Shown here: piece after piece, positions 46,596 to 54,788 of the stretch
Position numbering within the stretch: position 1 is the first letter of the stretch
How the letters are laid out: each line of letters starts with the position of its first letter
Origin: Alloyangia pacifica
GTDB lineage: Bacteria > Pseudomonadota > Alphaproteobacteria > Rhodobacterales > Rhodobacteraceae
DNA: 64,000 nucleotides
NCBI RefSeq assembly: GCF_020524285.1
Contig: NZ_JAIVKX010000010.1
Span: 124,001 to 188,000, forward strand
Direction of reading: 5' to 3'
Notes under the pieces: model-generated
Told to the model about the DNA's origin: nothing
Database searches by the model: none
Seen by the model: the letters and a program-made list of their open reading frames with translations, nothing else
Translations under genes and position numbers: made by a program

Positions 46596-48566
46596 TCAGA
46601 GCGACTGCTTTTCTTCAGCCTTCGCGGGGATCTCCTCGCAGCGCTCGACCCAGCGGGCGATGATCTCTCGGGCGAACGCCTCGTCGCGCTCGCCGATGGC
46701 CTGGCGCAGGTCCTTCATCGCGGTGGCGATCTCGAATTCCGACAGGTAGCTCTCCTGCGCGCGGAGGATCTTGTGGTGCGGCGTGGTCAGCATGTCGGTG
46801 GAGATCAGCAGCTCCTCGTGCAGCTTCTCGCCCTTGCGCAGGCCGGTGACCTTGATCTCGATGTCGCCGTCGGGGGTTTCTTCGTCGCGCACCGTGTAGC
46901 CGGCGCCCTCGATCATCTGGCGGGCCAGCTTGTGGATCGGCACCGGCTCGCCCATGTCGAGCACGAAGACGTCGCCGCCGCGCGAGAATGACCCGGCGAG
47001 CAGCACCAGTCGCGCCGCCTCGGAGATGGTCATGAAATAGCGCGTGACCCGCGTGTCGGTGAGGGTGACCGGACCGCCGCGGGCGATCTGCTCCTCGAAG
47101 AGCGGGATCACCGAGCCGGAGGAGCCCAGGACATTGCCGAAACGGACCATCGAGAAGCGCGTGTCGCTGCTGCGGGTGGCAAGGTCCTGCACCAGCAGTT
47201 CGGCGAGGCGCTTCGAGGCCCCCATGACGTTGGTCGGGCGCACGGCCTTGTCGGAGGAGACGAGGATGAAGCGCTCGACCCCGGCCTCGCGCGCGGCCTC
47301 GGCGATGACCTTGGTGCCGAGCACGTTGTTGCGCATGCCGGCGATGACGTTGTTTTCCACCAGCGGCAGGTGCTTGTAGGCGGCGGCGTGCAGCACCACG
47401 TCGATGCGGTACTGCTCGAGCACACGGGCGACGAGGGTCTCATCGAGCACCGAGCCGAGCACCGGGGTGATCTTGAGCCCGTTGCCGGAGAGGTCGCGCA
47501 GTTCCTTGTCGATATTGTAGAGCGCCAGCTCGGAGTGATCGAGCGCGACGATGCACTCGGGCTTGCAGCCGAGCAGCTGGCGGCAAAGCTCGGAGCCGAT
47601 GGAGCCGCCGGCGCCGGTGATCAGGATGCGGCGCCCGGAATAGGCGTGGCTGACGCCCGGCAACTCGCTTTCGAGCCGGCCACGGCCCAGCAGGTCATCC
47701 AGCGAGACCGGCGAGACGCGCTTGCGCAGTTCGCCCTCGCCGACCAGCTCGGCGAAGGAGGGCAGGGCGTGGACCTCGCAGCCGATCGCGCGCAGGCGGT
47801 GGGCGATGCGGGCCAGTTCGGGCTGGCGGATCGAGGGCATGGCGAGCACCACGCGGTCGATGGCGCGGGTTTCGATCAGGTGCTTCACGGTCGAGGGCGC
47901 ATGCACGCGCAGCCCCGAAACCACCAGCGTCTGCAGCGTCGGGTTGTCGTCGACGAAGCAGATCGGCTCGATCGCATCGTCGTGACGCAGGGCGGCGACG
48001 AGCTGCTGGCCGGTCTTGCCGGCGCCGTAGATCAGCACCCGCATGCGCTGCTTCGTGCGGCGGTAGGCGACGATGGTCACATGGCGGAGGGCAATCCGCC
48101 AGGCCGCGCTGAGCACCATGAGCAGGATGCCGAAGTTGAAGTAGACCGGCAGGGCGAGACCCGGCGCGAGCAGGGCGTCGATCGCCAGCGCCGCGACTGC
48201 GGTCAGCACCGAGAACAGCGCGGTGCGGGTGATGCCGCGGGTCTCGAAGGCGTTGAGCTTGATCCGTGGCAACTGCAGGTACCAGGAGATCGCGCCGCCG
48301 GACAGCATGATCAGGATCATCAGCGGGGTCAGCTGCGCGGCGCTCGGCAGGCCGGCGCGCACCATTCCGTGCAGGACCAGCGCAAGCGTGAGCGCCGCCG
48401 CGACCATGGCGACATCGAACGCGAGGAAGATGAACTGTTTCTGCGGACGCGACAGCGAGATGGCAGAGCGGTAGAACTGCAGCCGTGTCTTGCTGGGTCG
48501 AGACCGCGTCTTGCTGTTTCCTTCGGGGCGTCGGGACGTCTGCTGCCTCTTGCTTGTTCGCCGCAT
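46596..48566 (-). CDS. nucleotide-sugar 4,6-dehydratase, PglF/WbpM/CapD type
   Basis: 656-aa membrane-bound enzyme with a basic N-terminus, four membrane helices (about 45-165), a first Rossmann-like domain (VLIYGAGKTGQQLV), and a C-terminal SDR domain with ITGAGGSIGSELCRQ. The catalytic pattern is SSDKAVRPTNVMGASK, with Met replacing the usual SDR Tyr, as in UDP-GlcNAc C6-dehydratases. It is likely the first step to a diamino or deoxy sugar for surface glycans. No other glycan genes are adjacent. An upstream TTG (48593) is an alternative start. Confidence 0.88.
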   Translation of the reverse strand: MRRTSKRQQTSRRPEGNSKTRSRPSKTRLQFYRSAISLSRPQKQFIFLAFDVAMVAAALTLALVLHGMVRAGLPSAAQLTPLMILIMLSGGAISWYLQLPRIKLNAFETRGITRTALFSVLTAVAALAIDALLAPGLALPVYFNFGILLMVLSAAWRIALRHVTIVAYRRTKQRMRVLIYGAGKTGQQLVAALRHDDAIEPICFVDDNPTLQTLVVSGLRVHAPSTVKHLIETRAIDRVVLAMPSIRQPELARIAHRLRAIGCEVHALPSFAELVGEGELRKRVSPVSLDDLLGRGRLESELPGVSHAYSGRRILITGAGGSIGSELCRQLLGCKPECIVALDHSELALYNIDKELRDLSGNGLKITPVLGSVLDETLVARVLEQYRIDVVLHAAAYKHLPLVENNVIAGMRNNVLGTKVIAEAAREAGVERFILVSSDKAVRPTNVMGASKRLAELLVQDLATRSSDTRFSMVRFGNVLGSSGSVIPLFEEQIARGGPVTLTDTRVTRYFMTISEAARLVLLAGSFSRGGDVFVLDMGEPVPIHKLARQMIEGAGYTVRDEETPDGDIEIKVTGLRKGEKLHEELLISTDMLTTPHHKILRAQESYLSEFEIATAMKDLRQAIGERDEAFAREIIARWVERCEEIPAKAEEKQSL

Positions 48567-48912
48567 AGTTGCTTCTGCCCAAATAGCCTTCAAATACGTT
48601 CACGATCTACGCACTTGCCTAAACATTGGACAAGAGCGGAGATGCTGCCTGCGCCGGGAAGAGCGGATTTCTTCCAAACAATGCGATTTCAATGCCACGA
48701 AAAATGGCGTTCGAGAAGGAAAACGCCCTGCTTTCCGGGGTTTTGAGGCAAAGTTTGCCGGAACCGTGGTTATTTCGCAGCAGACGGCTGTTCGGCGCCA
48801 GGAAACACTGGAAAACAGCCCTTCCGGATATACCTCGCATGGGATATGACGCGCGCCAGCCTGCAAGGCGGGATCCACCCGCGCGCAGCATCCAGGAAGG
48901 AGAGCCAGAACC
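48567..48912. promoter_or_regulatory. divergent intergenic region with nested hairpin before asd
   Basis: This 346-bp space between two divergent genes has no supportable ORF. On the asd side, 48786-48820 forms GGCTGTT/AACAGCC enclosing CCAG/CTGG, and GGCGTT/AACGCC and ggcaaagtttgcc stems lie further upstream. This could be a structured asd leader; no known riboswitch was recognised. Confidence 0.4.
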
Positions 48913-49935
48913 ATGGGCTACAAGGTCGTTGTTGCCGGTGCCACGGGGAACGTGGGCCGCGAAATGCTGAACATCCTCGCCGAGCGCGAGTTCCCGGTTG
49001 ATGAGATCGCCGTGCTTGCGTCGCGAAAATCTCTCGGAACCGAGGTGAGCTTCGGCGACAAGACACTCAAGACCCAGGATCTCGCCACTTTCGACTTCAC
49101 CGGCTGGGACATGGCGCTCTTTGCCGTCGGGTCGGGCCCGACCAAGGAGTTCGCGCCCAAGGCCGCTGCGGCGGGCTGCGTGGTGATCGACAACAGCTCG
49201 CTCTACCGCTACGACCCGGACGTTCCGCTGATCGTGCCGGAAGTGAACGCCGACGCGGTGATGGGCTACACCAAGAAGAACATCATCGCGAACCCGAACT
49301 GCTCGACCGCTCAGATGGTCGTGGCGCTCAAGCCGCTGCACGACCGCGCCAAGATCAAGCGCGTCGTCGTGTCGACCTACCAGTCGGTCTCGGGCTCGGG
49401 CAAGGAAGGCATGGACGAGCTCTGGGATCAGACCAAGGCGGTCTACAACCCGGTCTCCGAGGTGCCGCCGAAGAAGTACCCCAAGGAAATCGCCTTCAAC
49501 GTCATTCCGCACATCGACGTCTTCATGGAAGACGGCTCGACCAAGGAAGAGTGGAAGATGGTCGCCGAGACCAAGAAGATCGTCGATCCGTCGATCAAGC
49601 TCACCGCGACCTGCGTGCGCGTGCCGGTCTTCGTCGGCCACTCGGAAGCGATCAACATCGAGTTCGAGGATTTCCTCGACGAGGACGAGGCACGTGACAT
49701 CCTGCGCGAGGCGCCGGGCATCATGGTCGTCGATAAGCGCGAGGATGGCGGCTACATCACGCCGAAGGAATGCGTCGGCGATTTCGCCACCTTCATCAGC
49801 CGCATCCGCCAGGACCCGACCATCGAGAACGGTCTGAACCTGTGGTGCGTGTCGGACAACCTGCGCAAGGGCGCGGCGCTCAATGCCGTGCAGATTGCAG
49901 AGGTGCTCGGGCAGAAGGCGCTCAAGAAGGGCTGA
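48913..49935 (+). CDS. asd: aspartate-semialdehyde dehydrogenase
   Basis: 340-aa NADP enzyme reducing aspartyl phosphate to the semialdehyde, the branch point to lysine/mDAP, threonine and methionine. N-terminal VVAGATGNVGREMLNIL is the cofactor site, the nucleophilic Cys is in ANPNCSTAQM, and the later CVRVPVFVGHSEAINIEF is typical. The start ATG has AAGGAGAG upstream. A strong terminator ends the single-gene unit. Confidence 0.97.
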   Translation: MGYKVVVAGATGNVGREMLNILAEREFPVDEIAVLASRKSLGTEVSFGDKTLKTQDLATFDFTGWDMALFAVGSGPTKEFAPKAAAAGCVVIDNSSLYRYDPDVPLIVPEVNADAVMGYTKKNIIANPNCSTAQMVVALKPLHDRAKIKRVVVSTYQSVSGSGKEGMDELWDQTKAVYNPVSEVPPKKYPKEIAFNVIPHIDVFMEDGSTKEEWKMVAETKKIVDPSIKLTATCVRVPVFVGHSEAINIEFEDFLDEDEARDILREAPGIMVVDKREDGGYITPKECVGDFATFISRIRQDPTIENGLNLWCVSDNLRKGAALNAVQIAEVLGQKALKKG

Positions 49936-49967
49936 GCCTGACCCAAATAACGAAGTGTTCGTTAATG

Positions 49968-49994
49968 CCCGTCCCCGAGAGGGGGCGGGTTTTT
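49968..49994 (+). terminator. intrinsic terminator of asd
   Basis: cccgtcccc/gggggcggg stem (one T-G pair) with loop gaga, followed by five Ts, 33 bp after the asd stop. Confidence 0.88.
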
Positions 49995-50191
49995 CTCTTA
50001 GTTTTAATGCTTTCTTAGAAATTCGGATCGCACCCCATCCATTGGGATAGGTGGGCCTCGCCCACTGGGAGCGGCACCTACTCCGCCGTCAGGATGGGCG
50101 GACAATTCAGCCACTGGTAGAAAAGATGCATCAACCGCGACGGTTCCCGCCGCATCCGCCAGAAGGCGCAACCAGTTCAAGGAGTGCCGAC

Positions 50192-50335
50192 ATGACCATT
50201 GATCTCGCAGACATCGCCCGGGGCCGCCGCATCGTTGCCGTTGCCGCCCGCGACATGTCCCTGCTGAGCCGGCGGAGCCGTCCGATGCCCACCCTGATGG
50301 CGCGACTGCTGCGCAGCTTCCGCCTGCCGTCCTGA
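50192..50335 (+). CDS. small basic protein, possible
   Basis: 47 aa, MTIDLADIARGRRIVAVAAR followed by a basic Ser/Arg/Leu-rich half ending RLLRSFRLPS. AAGGAG lies 7 nt before the ATG, the main reason to believe it is translated. No family is recognised. It lies in an otherwise poorly coding 0.8-kb stretch (49936-50770). A longer frame from 50051 has no good start signal. Confidence 0.45.
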   Translation: MTIDLADIARGRRIVAVAARDMSLLSRRSRPMPTLMARLLRSFRLPS

Positions 50336-50433
50336 GGGGCACAGGAGTTTCACGAGTGCCGCCTCGGCGACCTGTTGTCGCCCCGTAATCAGGCCAATTA
50401 TCCCCCGGGGGCGGGGAGTTTCGAGCCCCCAAC

Positions 50434-50579
50434 GACCCTCGTGTCGCGTTGAGTTTCGTCGGCGGTGTTGTTTTGAGTGCCGACATGGGCGCGAGGGTCT
50501 CCGAGCGTTTCGGAGAGTGAGTGGTGTACCAGTAATGGCGGGGCGCGTGGTCGGGTGGTCGCGGGCCCCGCTGGTTTTT
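50434..50579 (+). ncRNA. candidate structured small RNA with terminator
   Basis: Outer stem gaccctcg (50434-50441)/cgagggtc (50492-50499) encloses gtcggc/gccgac (50458-50463/50479-50484). A second hairpin tctccg/cggaga lies at 50498-50516. A third stem gcggggc/gccccgc (50538-50571) is followed by ttttt (50575-50579). The RNA could start further upstream (about 50340). No known tmRNA, SRP, RNase P or 6S consensus was recognised. Confidence 0.4.
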
Positions 50580-50770
50580 GTGCCGGAGGTCTTCCGGTCG
50601 TGTTTCAGGGCGGTTGTCATCCAAACCCGCCGTTTCGCAGGCCGCGTCGTGCCTGCCCGGTGTCACTCCGCTCAATCGCGGCGCGTGACACCCGGTCGTC
50701 AAACGTGATCCGTTTCCATGGCAAACCATGCTAAGATCGGGATGTTTTCAGTATGGACGAGATTTGAACA

Positions 50771-51175
50771 ATGGATAGTGTTGATCGTTCCGCCGCGTTG
50801 GCCGGGCCGTTTTTCGGCGACTCTTCGCCAATCTCCCCACTCCATCCCTCGCGCGATCAGTCCTCCCGCGCGCCGCTTGCGCCGGGCTCCCTGCCGACAG
50901 AGCTCGATTCCGAGACCGCCGCGCTGCTCCGCATGGTGGTGCTGCCGCAGATCGAGGCGGCGTCGAGCTGGGCTGATCTTGTCCGCCGTCTCGGCGAGAA
51001 GGGCTTCGGACTCGGCTTTCGGGCCGGCCGGATGATTCTCAACCGGCTCGACAGCGGCGACGAGATTTGTACGGGGCGCAGCCTCGGCGCGCCCCTGCGG
51101 GCTCTTGCGGCGCGGCTCGGGCGTCCGGCGCTGCGACTCAGCCGCGACGGGCTGAGTGCGCAGCTACACGGCTGA
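50771..51175 (+). CDS. conserved hypothetical protein
   Basis: 134 aa. A disordered Ser/Pro-rich N-terminus (about 1-45) is followed by a compact part, ALLRMVVLPQIEAASSWADL, KGFGLGFRAGRMILNRLDSG, EICTGRSLGAPLRALAARLG. The second half looks like a small conserved domain found next to relaxase-like or plasmid proteins in this family, but I cannot name it. The ribosome-binding site is weak. It converges with the carbonic anhydrase gene 11 bp downstream. Confidence 0.55.
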   Translation: MDSVDRSAALAGPFFGDSSPISPLHPSRDQSSRAPLAPGSLPTELDSETAALLRMVVLPQIEAASSWADLVRRLGEKGFGLGFRAGRMILNRLDSGDEICTGRSLGAPLRALAARLGRPALRLSRDGLSAQLHG

Positions 51176-51186
51176 GGCGGGCAGGT

Positions 51187-51834
51187 TCAGACCACCTGGT
51201 AGCCGCCGGCTTTCGGGTCGTAGCATTCCAGCGACCCGCTGCCGATGTCGTGCCAGAGACCGTGGATCGACAGGTCCTGCGATTCGACCGCCGCACGCAC
51301 GAATGGGAAGGTCATCAGGTTCTCGAGCGAGACCAGCACCGATTCCTTTTCCAGCGCGCGGGCCATGTCGTCGGGCTTGCGTTCAACCACGCGTTCGTAG
51401 CCGGGGCGCAGGATGTCCATCCAGCGACCGACGAAGCTCGACTTCTCCTCGAGCTGGGGCGCATTGCCCGAGCACATGTCGAGGCAGCCCTTCACGCCGC
51501 CGCAGCTGGAATGGCCCATGACGATGACATGGGCGACCTTGAGCGCGGTCACCGCGTATTCGACCGCCGCCGAGGTACCGTGCTGCTGCCCGTCGGGCTG
51601 GTAAGGCGGTACGAGGTTGGCGATGTTGCGGTGAATGAAGAACTCGCCGGTGTCGGCCCCGAAGATCGAGGTGACGTGCACTCGGCTGTCGCAGCACGAG
51701 ATGATCATGGCGCGCGGGTGCTGACCCTCTGACGCGAGGCGTCGGTACCACGCGGAATTTTCGGCATAGCTGGTCGCCTTCCAGCCCTGGAACCTCTGGA
51801 CCAGGTAAGAGGGTAGCGGTTTGGCGTTGTGCAT
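51187..51834 (-). CDS. beta-class carbonic anhydrase
   Basis: 215-aa zinc enzyme interconverting CO2 and bicarbonate. Zinc ligands and the Asp-Arg dyad are seen in SCCDSRV and GHSSCGGVK (His and Cys), with HRNIANLVPPY between them. The start MHNAKPLPSYL has GGAGG 6 nt upstream, so the much longer open frame upstream is discounted. It supplies bicarbonate for carboxylases; regulation is not visible. Confidence 0.95.
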   Translation of the reverse strand: MHNAKPLPSYLVQRFQGWKATSYAENSAWYRRLASEGQHPRAMIISCCDSRVHVTSIFGADTGEFFIHRNIANLVPPYQPDGQQHGTSAAVEYAVTALKVAHVIVMGHSSCGGVKGCLDMCSGNAPQLEEKSSFVGRWMDILRPGYERVVERKPDDMARALEKESVLVSLENLMTFPFVRAAVESQDLSIHGLWHDIGSGSLECYDPKAGGYQVV

Positions 51835-51981
51835 CTCGATCCTCCAAGCAACTTGAAGCCTTCGCTCCAATACGCGGGATTGTCGCGGAATTCGAGAGAA
51901 GAAACACCATGATCTAACCTTTTGGGAACCCCGGAGCGCTATCAGGGTGGCGCCGTGGGGGCGCAGTAAGAGGAGAGGGCG

Positions 51982-52404
51982 GTGACCAACTCGCTGACCT
52001 CCGGCCCGGCCGCCGCCATGGCGATACCCCGGATTGCCGTGCTCGCACCTTTCGAGAAGGCGGGGCTGGACCCGCAGCCGCTCGTGGACATCTTCGCCCG
52101 CCTCGGCCCGTCCGAGGCGGAAAACGCGCTCTGCCGCGCAATGGAAGAGCTGGCCTTCCGGCTTGGGGAGCTCGACCGCTGTCACGCACAGGGGGGCTGG
52201 CCGGAAACACGCCGCCACGCGCGCGAGCTCGGCGGCATCGCGGCGTGCCTCGGGATGAGCTCGGTCACGCGGATTTGCGGCGATGTGCTGACCTGCCTGG
52301 ACCACGGCGATCCGGTGGCCCTCGCGGCAACCGTCGCACGGCTCGGCCGAGTCGGAGAGCGCTCGCTCTATGCCATATGGGACATGGAAGACCCGGGTGA
52401 TTGA
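51982..52404 (+). CDS. small helical protein resembling an Hpt domain
   Basis: 140 aa, all-helical. The segment RRHARELGGIAACLGMSS resembles the HxLKGxxxxLG core of histidine phosphotransfer domains, with His but with Arg-Glu-Leu-Gly in place of LKG, so it is degenerate or divergent. GAGGAG lies just before the GTG start. No two-component genes are adjacent. A lone Hpt-like protein could relay or buffer phosphoryl groups; this is inference from one motif. Confidence 0.5.
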   Translation: MTNSLTSGPAAAMAIPRIAVLAPFEKAGLDPQPLVDIFARLGPSEAENALCRAMEELAFRLGELDRCHAQGGWPETRRHARELGGIAACLGMSSVTRICGDVLTCLDHGDPVALAATVARLGRVGERSLYAIWDMEDPGD

Positions 52405-52553
52405 CGGCTTGCGGGGCCTGTCGTCGCCCGTCAAGACACGGCCTCGTCGGCGCGTCTGCGCGAAGGTGATCGTGGCTGGTGACCCGACGGCCGCCCCCTT
52501 GCGGGTGCCGCTGGCTCGGATAGGCTCTGCCCAAACCGACCAAGGGGACCCCC

Positions 52554-53936
52554 ATGAACCTGACTTTCGCTCCCGCCGACGCCGCGGCCCTGCCGCTGCA
52601 TGTGATCGAGCCCGACGCCCTGCAGGGCTGGCTTTCGGAGCAGCCCGCAAGCGTGCGCACCTGGGTGGAGGCCAGCGGCTTCGCGGGCGAGATCGGCAAC
52701 GCGGTGATGATTCCCGGTGAAAGCGGAGCCCCCGAGGCGGCGCTGATCGGTTACGGCACCGCCGCGCGCCGACGCCGCAACCGTTTCGCGCTGGCCGCCG
52801 GCGTCGCGCGCCTGGCCCGCGGCAGCTATCGTATCGCCTCCGGCCTGCCCGCCGCCGCCGCCGAGGAAGAGGCGCTCGGCTGGCTCCTCGCCGGCTATCG
52901 CTTCACCCGCTACGCTGGCGAGGCGCCCGAGATGCCGCGCCTGATCGCGCCCGAGCGGGTCGATGCCGCGAAGGTCGAAGTGCTGGCCGCCGCCGAGGCG
53001 CTGACCCGTGATCTGGTGAACACCCCGGCGTCGGACATGGGGCCGGAGCAGCTCGAAGCCGCCGCGCGCAGCCTTGCCTCCGAGTTCGAGGCCGAGATCG
53101 AGGTCACCACCGGCGAGGCGCTGCTGGAGAAGAACTTCCCGATGATCCACGCGGTGGGGCGCGCCAGCCCGCGCGCGCCGCGGCTGATCGACATGCGCTG
53201 GGGCAGCACCGGCCCGAGGCTGACACTGGTCGGCAAGGGCGTCTGCTTCGACACCGGCGGCCTCAACCTCAAGCCCGGCAGCTCCATGGGGCTGATGAAG
53301 AAGGACATGGGGGGCGCTGCCAACGTGCTGGGCCTCGCCCGGATGATCATGGCGCTGGAGCTGAAGGTGCAGCTGCGCGTGCTGATCCCGGCGGTGGAGA
53401 ACTCGGTCAGCGGGAACGCCTTCCGCCCGCAGGACGTCCTCACCTCGCGCAAGGGCCTGACGGTTGAGATCAACAACACCGACGCAGAGGGGCGGCTGGT
53501 GCTGGCCGATGCGCTGGCGCTGGCGGACGAGGAGAAGCCCGACTTCATCCTGTCGATGGCAACGCTCACCGGCGCCGCCCGGGTCGCGGTCGGCCCCGAT
53601 CTCGCGCCTTTCTACACCGATGACGAGGGCTTTGCGGACGCGCTCACCAAGGCCAGCGGCCCGGCGGCGGACCCGGTCTGGCGCCTGCCGTTCTGGGAGC
53701 CCTACGAGGACAGGATCGAGCCCGGCATCGCCGACCTCGACAACGCCCCGGCGGGCGGCATGGCGGGCTCGATCACCGCGGCGCTTTTCCTGCGCCGCTT
53801 CGTGACCGAGACCCCTTACGCCCATTTCGACATCTACGCCTGGAACCCGGCGCCCGCCCCGGCACGTCCGAAGGGCGGCGTCGGGCAGGGGCCCCGCGCC
53901 ATCCTCGGCGCGCTGCCGCAGGTGCTGGGCCTGTGA
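52554..53936 (+). CDS. leucyl aminopeptidase (M17 family)
   Basis: 460-aa cytosolic metallo-aminopeptidase. M17 motifs are GKGVCFDTGGLNLKP, SSMGLMKKDMGGAANVLG (metal-ligand Lys and Asp), and the signature NTDAEGRLVLADALAL. The N-terminal domain (1-160) is divergent, as in the alphaproteobacterial group lacking the PepA DNA-binding role. It is followed immediately by the NlpC/P60 gene. Confidence 0.93.
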   Translation: MNLTFAPADAAALPLHVIEPDALQGWLSEQPASVRTWVEASGFAGEIGNAVMIPGESGAPEAALIGYGTAARRRRNRFALAAGVARLARGSYRIASGLPAAAAEEEALGWLLAGYRFTRYAGEAPEMPRLIAPERVDAAKVEVLAAAEALTRDLVNTPASDMGPEQLEAAARSLASEFEAEIEVTTGEALLEKNFPMIHAVGRASPRAPRLIDMRWGSTGPRLTLVGKGVCFDTGGLNLKPGSSMGLMKKDMGGAANVLGLARMIMALELKVQLRVLIPAVENSVSGNAFRPQDVLTSRKGLTVEINNTDAEGRLVLADALALADEEKPDFILSMATLTGAARVAVGPDLAPFYTDDEGFADALTKASGPAADPVWRLPFWEPYEDRIEPGIADLDNAPAGGMAGSITAALFLRRFVTETPYAHFDIYAWNPAPAPARPKGGVGQGPRAILGALPQVLGL

Positions 53937-53950
53937 GGGACGCCGTTTCG

Positions 53951-54787
53951 ATGGATCGACGTCTCATCCCCGCCAATGGCCGTGTCGCTGCCGCGCATCT
54001 GCAAGGGCAGGTCGAGGCGCAGTATTTCACCGAGGGCGAGTCGGCCTCGGTCAGCGCCGATGTCGCCGACCTGCTCAAATCCCCCGATGGCGCGCGTGAT
54101 CGGCAGCTGACCTATGGCGCCGCCGTCACCGTCTACGAGCGGCACGAGGGCTGGGCCTTCGTGCAGGCGGAGGCGGATGGATTCGTGGGCTATGTCTCGG
54201 AGGAGGCGCTGGGGCCGCGTACCGCGCCGACCCACCGCGTCGCGACCCGCGCCACCCATGCCTACGCCGAGGCCAATCTCAAGACGCCCGACCGCGCCTT
54301 CCTGACCCTCGGCGCGCGGCTCTGCGTGACCGGCCAGACCGGCAGCTTCCTCGAGACCGAGACGGGCTTCGTCCCCGCCGGCCACCTGCTGCCGCTCGAC
54401 CGCCCGGAGCCGGACCCGGTCGCAGTGTCGGAACGGCTGCTCGGCACGCCCTACCTCTGGGGCGGGAACTCGGCGATGGGCATCGATTGTTCGGGGCTGG
54501 TACAGGCGGGTCTGCTCGCCTGTGGCATCAACTGCCCGGGCGACAGTGACCTGCAGGAGCAGGCCCTTGGCGAGACCCTCGCCCCGGACACCCCGCCGAA
54601 ACGCGGCGATCTGCTGTTCTGGAAGGGGCATGTCGCCTGGGTCGCCGATCCCGAGACGCTGCTGCACGCCAATGCCTTCCACATGGCCGTCGCCTTCGAG
54701 CCGCTGGCCGAGGCGCTGGCCCGCATCGAGACGCAGGGCGACGGCCGCGTCACCCGCCACGCCCGCCTGACCCCGACCGGAGCCTGA
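53951..54787 (+). CDS. NlpC/P60-family cell-wall hydrolase with SH3-like domains
   Basis: 278 aa, without a clear signal peptide. Two SH3b-like repeats (about 30-155) precede the NlpC/P60 peptidase domain with catalytic Cys in GIDCSGLVQ, His in GHVAWV and a third polar residue around HANAFHM. It likely cleaves gamma-D-Glu-diaminopimelate bonds or recycles muropeptides. ATG 53951 is preferred over the GTG at 53933 that overlaps the aminopeptidase stop. Aminopeptidase plus NlpC suggests peptide/murein recycling. Confidence 0.87.
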   Translation: MDRRLIPANGRVAAAHLQGQVEAQYFTEGESASVSADVADLLKSPDGARDRQLTYGAAVTVYERHEGWAFVQAEADGFVGYVSEEALGPRTAPTHRVATRATHAYAEANLKTPDRAFLTLGARLCVTGQTGSFLETETGFVPAGHLLPLDRPEPDPVAVSERLLGTPYLWGGNSAMGIDCSGLVQAGLLACGINCPGDSDLQEQALGETLAPDTPPKRGDLLFWKGHVAWVADPETLLHANAFHMAVAFEPLAEALARIETQGDGRVTRHARLTPTGA

Positions 54788-54788
54788 C

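Noticed and set aside
50340-50580. tmRNA, SRP RNA, RNase P RNA or 6S RNA
   Set aside because: No tag-peptide reading frame, SRP GGAAGGAAGC-type loop, or RNase P core sequences were seen; a 6S-like fold cannot be excluded but lacks a clear central bubble.
51187-52650. Extended 487-residue protein fused to carbonic anhydrase
   Set aside because: The internal ATG has a strong GGAGG and gives a standard beta-carbonic anhydrase length; the extension is antisense to the Hpt-like gene and has no domain.
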